The notes under the pieces were generated by a model. It saw nothing but the letters and a program-made list of their open reading frames with translations. It was not told the origin of the DNA and did no database searches. Positions 34,066 to 42,254 of a stretch of DNA of 64,000 nt are shown here, piece by piece. The position numbers were made by a program, and so were the translations under genes. Location of the stretch: contig CAZYHC010000009.1 of the NCBI GenBank assembly GCA_964646625.1, forward strand, positions 69,935 through 133,934, written 5' to 3'. Source of the DNA: DAOULT01 sp964646625. GTDB lineage: Bacteria; Chloroflexota; Anaerolineae; CAZYHC01. How positions within the stretch are numbered: the first letter of the stretch is position 1; each line of letters starts with the position of its first letter.

Positions 34066-35400
34066 ATGAAGAGAACAAGGACTTATTCAGGTAGCAGGTC
34101 CAGGAGCAGCGGCTCCCAGGCGCGGAAGAGAAGCCCTCTCCTGAACGGATTGTGGCGTACCTTAAAAAAGGGTGAGGATAAAGGACCGCCTAACTTTTGC
34201 AGCGTCGTCGATCTGGGCACAGAGTACGTCAAAGCCCTGGTGGTGAAGATCGAAGGCGAACGGGCCACCATTATCGGCCAGGGACAGGCCAGATCCGGGA
34301 GCAACCGCCTGGGGAGCAGGGCGGTGGCGGCCATCTGTGACCGGGCTCTGCGCACTGCCGAGGATATGACCGAAGAGGTCTACGGTCGCAAAATCGTGCC
34401 CGACCGGGTGGTGATGGGCGTGGCGGCCTCCCTGGTGCATGGTGCGGCTTACACCTTCAGGCAGCGACGCCATGCCCCTCAGCGCCGCATAGAACCACAA
34501 GAGCTGGAAGGAGTTCTACACCGCGCCCAACGCCTGGCTTTGCAACGCCTGCAACGGGAGTCTGGTTTGGATGAGCCAGAGTTGAGCCTGGTGAACACTT
34601 CCATGGTCGAGATCAACGTGGACGGGCACCGGGTTACCGACCCCATCGGGTTCCGGGGTCAGTTTTTGACCCTCACCATTTTCAACGCCCTGGCCCATAG
34701 CCGTGAGCTGGCTACCCTGAAGGGCATCGCCGGCGAACTGGAGTTGGCCCCGGTGCTTCTGGCCCTGGAAGGCCAGGCTTTGGCGTGCTCTCTCACCGCC
34801 AGAGAGGCCCTGGTCCTCGATATCGGCGGTCGGGTAACCACCGTCTGCCTGATACGCAACGGCGCCCTGGTGGCCCTCAAGGTTCTGTCCTGCGGGGGCT
34901 ACGCTCTTACCGAGCATCTGGCCCGTGCCTTTGGCCTTTCTTCCCAGCGGGCCGAAGCGTTAAAGATCGCTTATAACCAGGGCAAGCTCCAAGAAAAAGT
35001 GGCCCACTCCACGCAAAAGACGCTGGCCCCTCTCGTCGAAGCCTGGCTCGCGCAGGTCGAAAAAACGCTGAAGGAATTGGCCGTACAGAATGCAGAGCCC
35101 CTCCCCCATCAACTTTACCTGTGCGGGGGAGGCAGCGAGTTGACCGACCTGGTAGAAAGAACGCGAGCCTTTGCCTGGATGAGCGCCCTGCCTTTCGACC
35201 GTTACCCGGAGGTGCAATGCCTGAACCCGTCTGCTATCCCTCATGTGCCGAACCGGACGGGGCTGCCCCTGGGACGGGAGCACACCACAGTCACCAGCCT
35301 GGCTCGCTGGGCTGCCACTGCAAGGGCCGAGACCAGTCTTCCCACCCACCTGCTGAACAAAATAACCACCAGGAGCCTGAAAGCCATGCTGGGAGTGTGA
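34066..35400 (+). CDS. FtsA-like actin-fold ATPase
   Basis: A 444-aa actin/HSP70-superfamily protein. Phosphate-1-like motif CSVVDLGTEYVKALVVKI lies near residues 45-62. A second is LVLDIGGRVTTVCLIRNGALVALK (near 246-270), and the adenosine motif is LYLCGGGSELTDLV (near 347-360). The 1C-like insert with SHARLM-type strand order suggests relation to FtsA/PilM. It has a basic, low-complexity N-terminus (residues 1-30) and a weak ribosome site. Adjacent to a membrane baseplate-J-like protein, it likely acts in an envelope-associated machine. Confidence 0.7.
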   Translation: MKRTRTYSGSRSRSSGSQARKRSPLLNGLWRTLKKGEDKGPPNFCSVVDLGTEYVKALVVKIEGERATIIGQGQARSGSNRLGSRAVAAICDRALRTAEDMTEEVYGRKIVPDRVVMGVAASLVHGAAYTFRQRRHAPQRRIEPQELEGVLHRAQRLALQRLQRESGLDEPELSLVNTSMVEINVDGHRVTDPIGFRGQFLTLTIFNALAHSRELATLKGIAGELELAPVLLALEGQALACSLTAREALVLDIGGRVTTVCLIRNGALVALKVLSCGGYALTEHLARAFGLSSQRAEALKIAYNQGKLQEKVAHSTQKTLAPLVEAWLAQVEKTLKELAVQNAEPLPHQLYLCGGGSELTDLVERTRAFAWMSALPFDRYPEVQCLNPSAIPHVPNRTGLPLGREHTTVTSLARWAATARAETSLPTHLLNKITTRSLKAMLGV

Positions 35401-35407
35401 CTCCCAG
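35389..35407 (+). repeat. REP-like hairpin, copy 1
   Basis: CTGGGAG/CTCCCAG hairpin with 5-nt loop across the stop codon of 34066. The following ACTCCCAGGCTCAAAGCT (35400-35417) recurs at 49487-49504. Confidence 0.4.
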
Positions 35408-35504
35408 GCTCAAAGCTGAAATGAGCTAAAGCGCGCTATTTAAAAGTGATTTTAGCGCACCTGGGCCGTTAGCCTGAAAATGGATATAGGATGAAGCGTG
35501 AAGA

Positions 35505-37010
35505 ATGACCGAACAGATAATGTACCTGGAAGACAATGACGATATTGCCTCCATTCGGGATCGGCTGGATTGGGCTCGGGCTGAGCGGGTGCTCCTGATC
35601 GTCCCTTCCAGGTGTCGGGCTTTGACCAATGCTATTAACCTCAAACTGCTGCAACGTCACGCCGCTAACCTGGCGCTGGACGTGGCCCTGGTCTCCAGAA
35701 AGCGGGGCATCCGGAAACTATCTCGTGAACTCGACATAGATGTCTTTACCTCGGTGGGGCAGGCCCAACAGGCCGGGTGGCGGGGGGCGTTTGAGGCCGA
35801 AGACCTGCCCCATCGAGTGCACGACCTGGACGGGGTGCAGGGGCGTCGGAAGCCCGTCCCGCTCCAGAGAGACGATTCCCAGTTCGTGCAGCAGATCATC
35901 GCGTTTGTTTTCTTTGGCATGTTATTCCTCATCGTGCTGGCTGGCGCTTTGTTCGTAGTGCCCAGCGCGAATGTGATCCTGATCCCGGCCGTCGAACCCA
36001 TCAGCGAGACGATAGAGATCCAGGCCGATCCGGAGGTGGCAACCATAGACTACGAAATAGCGCTCATTCCGGCCCGGGCCATAGAAGTGGAAGTGGAAGG
36101 TACAGACCGCATTCCCACCGCCTCCAAAAGAGACACCGCCGATGCCCGGGCCACAGGGACGGTGATCTTCGTCAGCCAGGTAGACGAGCCTGTTTTTGTG
36201 CCGCTGGGAACGGGGGTGAGTACCTCGTCGGGCACCACCATCAGATTTACCACGGTCGAGGAGGCTACCGTGCCGCCCAAGGAGACGGTTGAAGTGAAGA
36301 TCGTGGCCGTCGATCCGGGACCCAGCGGCAACGTTCAGCAGCACCTTATCAATACCATCGGCAACCAGGCTTTGGCCCGCCAACTCAAAGTTATTAACGA
36401 TAAACCCACCGGCGGGGGCAACGTCAGACAGGCCGGCGTAGTCACTCAGGCCGATAAAGACCGTCTGCGCACGCTCCTGTTGCAACAGTTGCAACAAAAA
36501 GCCTACGCTAAGCTGCTGGATTTACTGAACGAGCAGGAGTTCGTGCCGCCCGAATCCATGGAAGTGGCGATCCTCGACGAGGTTTACGATGAGTTCGTGG
36601 GCGAGGAGGCCGATGCCCTGGGCCTGGAGATGCGGGTGCGGGCCATCGGAACAGCTATCGGCGGACATGAGGCTAATACCCTGGTGCTGCGTCTGCTCCA
36701 GGCCAGGGTCGATGCCGAGCATCAACTGATCCCCCAGGGTTTGGAGTTCAGGCCGGGCCAGGTCACCAAAGTGGAAGGCCGAAAAGTGTCTTTTATCATG
36801 AAGGCTTCCGGCTTTGTGGCCGCGCGGGTCGATACGCAGGGCATCATCAACGGTATTCGGGGGCGCTCGGTGGCCGAAGCTAAAAGATATCTGAGCCAAT
36901 ACCTGGCTCTCAGACAGGAGCCGGTCATCCAGGTTACTCCCAGTTGGCTGGGGCGTGTGCCCTGGCTCCCTTTCCGCATATTTATCTCTATCGAGGCGGG
37001 AGAGGTCTAG
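35505..37010 (+). CDS. membrane-anchored baseplate J-like protein
   Basis: A 501-aa protein. Residues 1-90 form an alpha/beta domain (RAERVLLIVPSRCRALTN, ALDVALVSRKRGIRKLSREL). One membrane helix lies at about 130-153 (IIAFVFFGMLFLIVLAGALF). The long outer part contains beta-rich repeats such as RATGTVIFVSQVDEPVFVPLGTGV and DPGPSGNVQQHLIN, the pattern annotated as baseplate J/gp47-like in Chloroflexi. A repeated Asn-rich/Gly segment (GNQALARQLKVINDKPTGGG) follows. It abuts ruvX with no gap and lies downstream of the FtsA-like gene. Role in the envelope is inferred. Confidence 0.65.
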   Translation: MTEQIMYLEDNDDIASIRDRLDWARAERVLLIVPSRCRALTNAINLKLLQRHAANLALDVALVSRKRGIRKLSRELDIDVFTSVGQAQQAGWRGAFEAEDLPHRVHDLDGVQGRRKPVPLQRDDSQFVQQIIAFVFFGMLFLIVLAGALFVVPSANVILIPAVEPISETIEIQADPEVATIDYEIALIPARAIEVEVEGTDRIPTASKRDTADARATGTVIFVSQVDEPVFVPLGTGVSTSSGTTIRFTTVEEATVPPKETVEVKIVAVDPGPSGNVQQHLINTIGNQALARQLKVINDKPTGGGNVRQAGVVTQADKDRLRTLLLQQLQQKAYAKLLDLLNEQEFVPPESMEVAILDEVYDEFVGEEADALGLEMRVRAIGTAIGGHEANTLVLRLLQARVDAEHQLIPQGLEFRPGQVTKVEGRKVSFIMKASGFVAARVDTQGIINGIRGRSVAEAKRYLSQYLALRQEPVIQVTPSWLGRVPWLPFRIFISIEAGEV

Positions 37011-37442
37011 ATGCGGATTCTGGCGTTGGACATCGGCCAGGCCCGGATCGGGGTGGCGGTCAGCGACCCGCACCAAATCCTGGCCCGCAGCCTGAAAGTC
37101 ATCGACAGGAGCTCACGCCAGAAAGATTTTGCGGTTATCGGCCGTCTGGTGCGTGAACTGGAGGTGGAGAAGGTCATCGTGGGGCATCCGCTCCAACTGG
37201 ACGGGACGGTCGGGCGGCAGGCCAGGCGCGTGGAGCGTTACGCGGCAGCGCTGGCCGAGAGCCTCGACGTACCGGTCCTGCTCAGGGATGAACGGCTCTC
37301 CACTGTGGAGGCCCAACAATTGATGATCGAGGCCGGACACAAACGCAAAACCCGCAGACGGAAAATCGACGCCGTAGCCGCCGCCGTGTTCTTACAAGAT
37401 TACCTGGATGAGCAGCGGGCCGCCAGCAGGATTGTAAAGTGA
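37011..37442 (+). CDS. ruvX: Holliday junction resolvase-like protein RuvX (YqgF)
   Basis: A 143-aa RNase H-fold nuclease involved in pre-16S rRNA end processing or junction resolution. The family's N-terminal acidic strand is MRILALDIGQARIGVAVSD (Asp-7), followed by KVIVGHPLQLDGTVGRQARR (residues 57-76) and VLLRDERLSTVEAQQLMIEAG. The C-terminal KIDAVAAAVFLQDYLD carries the last acidic residue. Starts directly after the upstream stop, so it is cotranscribed with 35505. Confidence 0.93.
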   Translation: MRILALDIGQARIGVAVSDPHQILARSLKVIDRSSRQKDFAVIGRLVRELEVEKVIVGHPLQLDGTVGRQARRVERYAAALAESLDVPVLLRDERLSTVEAQQLMIEAGHKRKTRRRKIDAVAAAVFLQDYLDEQRAASRIVK

Positions 37443-37587
37443 ACGAACCACGGCGATCAGGACGCACTCCAAAACTGGATGCCCGGTAAGACGAATTTCG
37501 CTTGCAGCGGTTGGTGGCGGCCATTCGCTTCGCACCATAACCGCCGCGCCAGGCGGGTGCTATTAGCAGACAGAAGGAGAGAAAACT

Positions 37588-38766
37588 GTGCTAAAGATAT
37601 TAGGCGGTCTGGTACGTTTCATCCTTTTTCTCGTGGCTCTGAGCGCCATGCTGGTGATCTGCGGAGGGGCAGGCTGGTACGTCCTCGACCAGGGCATGAT
37701 CAGCAGCGTGGGCGGAGTTAGCGGCGGGCAGGGTGGGGGCCCGCCGGTGCAGGTCTCGGGTTCGACCCTGGAGGATACCCTGATCGGCATCTATCTAAGC
37801 TTCCGGCAGGCCGAACTCGAACAGCCGGCCAGCGACTCGGACGTTCTGGTCACCTTCACCATCGAGCAGGGCGAAACGGGCAGCACGGTAGCGGCCCGCC
37901 TGGAAGAGATGGGGCTGATCACCGACAGCAACCTGTTCAGCCTCTACATGCGCTACCATAAAATCGATAGCAAGCTGGAAGCGGGGGACTACGATCTCAG
38001 TTCCAGCATGACCATGATCGAGATTGCCGAGAGCCTCCAACATGCCCGCGTAGATGAGATAGTGGTCACCGTGCCCGAGGGCTGGCGGGCTGAACAGATA
38101 GCCGAGATGTTGACTGAAAACGAGATCGTGGATGGCGAAGAGTTTATGGCCCTGGTGCGCGAGGGCGGCGACTTCCACCTCGAGTTCCTGGGGGACCGTT
38201 CCGGCGGCCACCCGGCCCTGGAAGGCTTTCTCTTCCCCGAGACCTACCGTATTGCGACCAAGGCCACGCCCGCCGATTTCATCAAGCGGATGTTGAACAC
38301 CTTTGACCGGCGTTTCACGCCGGAAATGAGACAGGAAGCCGCCAGCAAGGGCCTGACCGTGTACCAGGTGGTGACGCTGGCCGCTATCGTGGAGCGGGAG
38401 GCGGTTATCCCCGAAGAACGACCGCTCATCGCCAGTGTCTATCTGAATCGATTGGCGGCGGATATGCTGTTGAACGCCGACCCGACGGTACAATATGCTA
38501 TGGGCTATCAACCCAACACCGGCCAGTGGTGGAAAACGCCCATCAGCCTGGAAGAATATTCCCTGATCGATTCGCCCTATAACACTTACCTGTACGGGGG
38601 CTTGCCGCCGGGCCCGATTTGTAACCCTGGTCTGTCCTCTATCCAGGCCGTGGTGCGACCGGCCCAGACTGATTACCTGTACTTCTTAGGCAAAGGGGAT
38701 GGCTCCCACGTCTTTGCCAGGACGTATGAGGAGCACATCCGAAACCAGGAACAATTGCAATACTAA
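37588..38766 (+). CDS. mltG: endolytic murein transglycosylase
   Basis: A 392-aa membrane-anchored enzyme that cuts nascent peptidoglycan strands. An N-terminal helix lies at residues 11-35. The YceG/MltG domain contains TFTIEQGETGSTVAARLEEMG (LysM-like), GFLFPETYRIATKATP with the catalytic Glu near residue 214, and the conserved end NTYLYGGLPPGPICNPGLSSIQAV. AAGGAGAGAAAAC precedes the ATG. It commonly pairs with ruvX, and does so here. Confidence 0.94.
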   Translation: MLKILGGLVRFILFLVALSAMLVICGGAGWYVLDQGMISSVGGVSGGQGGGPPVQVSGSTLEDTLIGIYLSFRQAELEQPASDSDVLVTFTIEQGETGSTVAARLEEMGLITDSNLFSLYMRYHKIDSKLEAGDYDLSSSMTMIEIAESLQHARVDEIVVTVPEGWRAEQIAEMLTENEIVDGEEFMALVREGGDFHLEFLGDRSGGHPALEGFLFPETYRIATKATPADFIKRMLNTFDRRFTPEMRQEAASKGLTVYQVVTLAAIVEREAVIPEERPLIASVYLNRLAADMLLNADPTVQYAMGYQPNTGQWWKTPISLEEYSLIDSPYNTYLYGGLPPGPICNPGLSSIQAVVRPAQTDYLYFLGKGDGSHVFARTYEEHIRNQEQLQY

Positions 38767-38820
38767 AGCCGCGCGACTCCTGGCTGGTGAGGGTGTTATC
38801 TAATTATAGCCGTAGCCGAC

Positions 38821-38849
38821 TTGACAGATGAAGCATTAAAGGCTATACT
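38821..38849 (+). promoter_or_regulatory. sigma70-like promoter of acpP
   Basis: TTGACA (38821-38826), spacer 17 nt, TATACT (38844-38849). The acpP ATG is 54 nt downstream. Confidence 0.7.
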
Positions 38850-38903
38850 TGGGGACACCCTGAGCAAGAGGGACATTAATTATCTAAGGAAAGGAGTGGA
38901 ACA

Positions 38904-39134
38904 ATGGATACATTCGCTGTGGTCAAAGAAATCATTGTCGAACAGTTGGGGGTCGAGGAGGACAAAGTGACCCTGGACGCCAGGTTCCGTGAAGACCTGG
39001 AAGCCGACTCCCTGGACCTGGTGGAGTTGATTATGGCCTTCGAGGAGAGATTTGAGGGCGAAATCTCCGACGACGATGCCCAACAGATCACCACCGTAGG
39101 CGAGGCGGTCAAGTACATCAAGGACAACCTCTGA
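38904..39134 (+). CDS. acpP: acyl carrier protein
   Basis: A 76-aa four-helix acidic carrier for fatty-acid biosynthesis. The phosphopantetheine serine is S36 in EADSLDLVELI. The ends VVKEIIVEQLGVEEDKV and EISDDDAQQITTVGEAVKYI are canonical. AAAGGAGTGG precedes the ATG, with its own promoter. Monocistronic, as no fab genes follow. Confidence 0.95.
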   Translation: MDTFAVVKEIIVEQLGVEEDKVTLDARFREDLEADSLDLVELIMAFEERFEGEISDDDAQQITTVGEAVKYIKDNL

Positions 39135-39240
39135 GACTAAGCGCCGATCCGAAAAATTAGCGGGGTGGTCACCCTGGCTGCTGTCGAGCAGGATGCCCGA
39201 CCAGCAGGCACTAAATAGCGGTATACTGTTAAGCCCTGTA

Positions 39241-39308
39241 TGCCCGGATTGCAGAATAAAGGTCCTGAAAGCCCGTTGGAGGACAGTTCAGGCCTCGGCA
39301 GCCGGGCA
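39241..39308. other. nested inverted-repeat RNA-like structure
   Basis: TGCCCGG (39241-39247) pairs with CCGGGCA (39302-39308). Inside, GGTCCTGAA pairs with TTCAGGCC, and GTCCT/AGGAC offers a competing pairing. It lies between acpP and the convergent minus-strand genes, so it may be a bidirectional terminator or a small RNA. Confidence 0.35.
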
Positions 39309-39376
39309 TCCGTGTTTTGACCATCGGGCTATTTTAAAGAAGTAAGGCGAAGCCGCCAACGGCGCGTCAGGCAACG

Positions 39377-40423
39377 TCAGCGAATCTCTTGCTCCCTTAT
39401 CCCCAGTCTACTCCAGGCTTTTTGCGCTATCCATACAAAGCCGTAGATTACCAACAGCAGCCCCGGCGTCATGAGCACCTTTATTTCCTGTGGGTTGAGT
39501 ATCTTTATTTCCTGTGAGGCGTCCTGGCGCGCCCCGGTGAAGGCTAAGACCAGCGTGGCGCCGATCCACAGCGCGGCGATGGTCACATCGAAGACAGAAA
39601 GCCGCCTCCGCTTGAGAGAAACCCGCTCGGCCCTGGCTGCGGCGTCGGCAGACAGCGATGCCTCTCTGTGGCTCAAGCTGAAGGCAATCGCCTCTTTGGG
39701 GCACTCGTCGGTGCACTTGAGACAACGGGTGCAGTTTGAGCTGCGCACCTCGCCATGGGCCTTGAGTTCGCCCATCACGTCCACCTGCATGTCGCAACTG
39801 CGGTTGCACTTCCCGCAACCAGTGCATCCATCGCTCACCAACCGCACCTTGCTCACGCCCACACTACCGAAAATCTTGAGCAATGCGCCGATAGGGCACA
39901 GGTAGCGGCACCAGGCCCGCCGGCCGAAGACAAAGAGGAGCACCGGACCAAACAAGATCAGCGTTATCAAGATGGAAATGCCGGTCTGCTGGCCGCCCCA
40001 GGGCGGGGTGTCGGCCAGCCGGAAGGCGAACGTGGCCGGGAAGCCTTGAAGCCAGTTCACTAGCAGGCTGTTGTAAACCTTCAGGGCCAGGGCCACAAAG
40101 GGTATGACTCCCAGGTACAGCAGCACCCGGCGCGGAAGCTTGCTCTTCAGCTTGCCGATCCCCCACTCGACCAGTTCCAGATAGCCGCCGAACCAGCAGA
40201 ACCAGCTACAGAAGGCCCGCCCCAGGAGCAACGCCGAGGCGAACACCAGCATCCAGAAGACAAACCCGGCGTTGATCACCCCCCGCGAGAGGCCGGAGAA
40301 GAGGGCCTCGATCCCAATACTGCCCACCGCGTGGATGCCCAGGGTGTACCACGTGACCAGATGCACAGTCACCAGCAACATTAGGAAAACTCGGCTCAAC
40401 GTGCGCAATCTTTGCACATTCAC
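39377..40423 (-). CDS. NapH-like 4Fe-4S membrane protein
   Basis: A 348-aa inner-membrane quinol-interacting/electron-transfer protein. About five helices are present with paired CxxxC motifs, CSWFCWFGG (near residue 72) and CRYLCPIGALL (near 175). A cytoplasmic ferredoxin domain follows: CTGCGKCNRSCD (near 199-210) and CTRCLKCTDECP (232-243). The family hands quinol electrons to reductases. It is coupled to the upstream 40420 gene by 4 bp. A larger relative is fused to a flavoprotein at 61697. Confidence 0.82.
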   Translation of the reverse strand: MNVQRLRTLSRVFLMLLVTVHLVTWYTLGIHAVGSIGIEALFSGLSRGVINAGFVFWMLVFASALLLGRAFCSWFCWFGGYLELVEWGIGKLKSKLPRRVLLYLGVIPFVALALKVYNSLLVNWLQGFPATFAFRLADTPPWGGQQTGISILITLILFGPVLLFVFGRRAWCRYLCPIGALLKIFGSVGVSKVRLVSDGCTGCGKCNRSCDMQVDVMGELKAHGEVRSSNCTRCLKCTDECPKEAIAFSLSHREASLSADAAARAERVSLKRRRLSVFDVTIAALWIGATLVLAFTGARQDASQEIKILNPQEIKVLMTPGLLLVIYGFVWIAQKAWSRLGIREQEIR

Positions 40424-41409
40424 CTTGCATTATCTCCTCTCTGTCTGTTCGAATCACCCAACTCCTCGATTATGGCCTGCACCAATAGCGGGATCATCAA
40501 CTCGTGGTGACCGATGAGGGTGTATCCTTTTCCCCCCTCGCCCACCGGCCGCCCCACCACGTTCTGCGCGGGCCGGTAGTGCCGTTGCACGTCCATGTTG
40601 ACCGCCGTGAAAGCGGTCGGTCGTCCGTGGTTCAGATTGCGGGCTACGGTGAGGGCCTTGAGGAAAACCTCCGGCAGGAGCACCGCCGACCCGACGTTAA
40701 GGTAGACCCCGCCCTCCAGGTCGGCTACCAGGGCGGCCAAGAGGCGGAAATCGGTAAAGGTAGCCTGCCCGGTGGCCGCCCCGTCGGCGGTGGGATGCAT
40801 GTGTACGATGTCGGTGCCCAGGGCCACGTGCACGGTCACGGGGATGCCCCCTTCCACCCCTCGGGCCAGAATGCTGTGCTGGCTAAAAGGGGCTCCCTTG
40901 CCAAGAGCGACGATCTGGCGGCCCAGCGCTTGGCCCAGGCCCAGTTCCTGCGCGGCGGCCTGGCGGGTGGCTTCGTTCAGCAGCCGGCCTGTTTCCTCGG
41001 CCATGCCAAAGGTCCCATCCCGCAGACCGTCCGCCACGTCCTCTGAGGTCTGGCCTATGAGGGCCACTTCCAGATCGTGGATGCCCCCTGCGCCGTTCAG
41101 GGCCACGGCCCGGATCACCCGCCGTCTCATCAACTCGATGACCAGCGGGGAGAGTCCGCACTTGATGACGTGTGCCCCCATAGCCCATATCACGGGCCGG
41201 CCCGTGCGGTGGGCCTCCACAATGGCTTTCACCACCTGTCGGAAGTCCTCTCCGGCCAGGATGTGGGGCAACGAGTCGAGAAAATCGCGCAGGCTCAGGC
41301 CCGCAGAACACGGCCGGGCAAAATCTGCCGCCTTAACCTTGTTCTGTCTCTGGGAGAGCGGGTAAGTTTTGACCTGGCCTAAATCTACGGGGCGATATTT
41401 ATCCGGCAT
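40420..41409 (-). CDS. deoxyhypusine synthase-like protein
   Basis: A 329-aa cytoplasmic protein with NAD-binding Rossmann-like features. WAMGAHVIKCGLSPLVIELM (residues 95-114) and VALNGAGGIHDLEVALIGQTSEDV (119-142) resemble bacterial deoxyhypusine-synthase-like proteins. NVGSAVLLPEVFLKALTVARN and VNMDVQRHYRPAQNVVGRP form the C-terminal signature. Bacterial members have no known eIF5A substrate, so the activity is not clear. The family is often next to GmhA-type sugar phosphate isomerases, as seen here. Confidence 0.55.
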   Translation of the reverse strand: MPDKYRPVDLGQVKTYPLSQRQNKVKAADFARPCSAGLSLRDFLDSLPHILAGEDFRQVVKAIVEAHRTGRPVIWAMGAHVIKCGLSPLVIELMRRRVIRAVALNGAGGIHDLEVALIGQTSEDVADGLRDGTFGMAEETGRLLNEATRQAAAQELGLGQALGRQIVALGKGAPFSQHSILARGVEGGIPVTVHVALGTDIVHMHPTADGAATGQATFTDFRLLAALVADLEGGVYLNVGSAVLLPEVFLKALTVARNLNHGRPTAFTAVNMDVQRHYRPAQNVVGRPVGEGGKGYTLIGHHELMIPLLVQAIIEELGDSNRQRGDNAR

Positions 41410-41449
41410 CGTTTCACTCCCTCCGTGTAATCCGTGACCAAAATCCGTG

Positions 41450-42049
41450 TCAGCCGAAAAGCTCCCTCTCGACCAGATAGCATATAATGTGCCAGGCGGT
41501 GATGTGGGCCTCCTGGATGCGCGCCGTCCGATCAGAAGGGGCGCAGTAGCAGAGGTCCACCGCGTCCTTAAGCGGGCCGCCCGCCCGGCCTGTAAAGCCT
41601 ACAGTCACCGCTCCCTTCTCCCTGGCCGCCTCCAGGCCCTTCAGCACGTTGGCCGAGCGGCCACTGGTGCTGAGGCCGATAGCCACATCTCCTGCTTCGA
41701 CCAGAGCCTCGACCTGGCGGGCAAAAATGCGCTCGAAACTGTAGTCGTTTCCGACGGCCGTGAGCATGGAGGTGTCGGTGGTGAGGGCCATGACGGGCAG
41801 GGCCTTTCTCTCCATTTCAAATCGATTGACCAGTTCGGTGGCCACGTGCTGAGCGTCGGCGGCGCTGCCCCCATTGCCAAAGATGACCGCCTTCCTGCCC
41901 GCTCTTAAAGTTCTGCTCAACAATCGGGCCAGGTCCGCGATAAGCGGCACGTCCTGGCTCAGCATCTCTTCTTTGACGGCGATGGCCTCCCGCAACTGGC
42001 GTGCGATTTCCTGGCTGAAGTCCATAAAATTTTTCGGCGTGGCAGCCAT
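41450..42049 (-). CDS. SIS-domain protein, phosphoheptose isomerase-like (GmhA type)
   Basis: A 199-aa cytoplasmic protein. The SIS phosphosugar site is AVIFGNGGSAADAQHVATEL (near 58-77) and the second is VAIGLSTSGRSANVLKGLEAA. The end IQEAHITAWHIICYLVE is typical for GmhA, which isomerises sedoheptulose 7-phosphate for heptose production. The start is uncertain: ATG 42049 or 42025, both with weak ribosome sites. It is placed downstream of a minus-strand promoter at 42168-42196. Confidence 0.82.
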   Translation of the reverse strand: MAATPKNFMDFSQEIARQLREAIAVKEEMLSQDVPLIADLARLLSRTLRAGRKAVIFGNGGSAADAQHVATELVNRFEMERKALPVMALTTDTSMLTAVGNDYSFERIFARQVEALVEAGDVAIGLSTSGRSANVLKGLEAAREKGAVTVGFTGRAGGPLKDAVDLCYCAPSDRTARIQEAHITAWHIICYLVERELFG

Positions 42050-42125
42050 CCGCTGCACCAGCCCTCGGCAGATGGCGGCTAGACTGTAAACGCCGGTCGC
42101 GCGCTCGGCGACAACCCCCTTTCGC

Positions 42126-42154
42126 TTGCAAAATTCACACCTAGATGCTATAAT
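42126..42154 (+). promoter_or_regulatory. plus-strand promoter of the 42255 GT2
   Basis: TTGCAA (42126-42131), spacer 17 nt, TATAAT (42149-42154). It lies inside the 5' leader of the opposite gene and faces the minus-strand promoter 14 bp away. Confidence 0.5.
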
Positions 42155-42167
42155 GTTCTCCAAGTCG

Positions 42168-42196
42168 ATTATATCACTTTGCCTGGAAGGGGTCAA
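42168..42196 (-). promoter_or_regulatory. minus-strand promoter of the SIS/NapH unit
   Basis: On the minus strand TTGACC (42191-42196), spacer 17 nt, TATAAT (42168-42173). Confidence 0.65.
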
Positions 42197-42254
42197 GACT
42201 CGTTGCATTGGTTGCGCAAATCCATCTTGTGAGACTGGAAGCCAGGGACTAGCT

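Noticed and set aside
42126..42254. Upstream ATG start for the GT2 at 42255
   Set aside because: The added 43 codons overlie both promoters and have no GT2 similarity.
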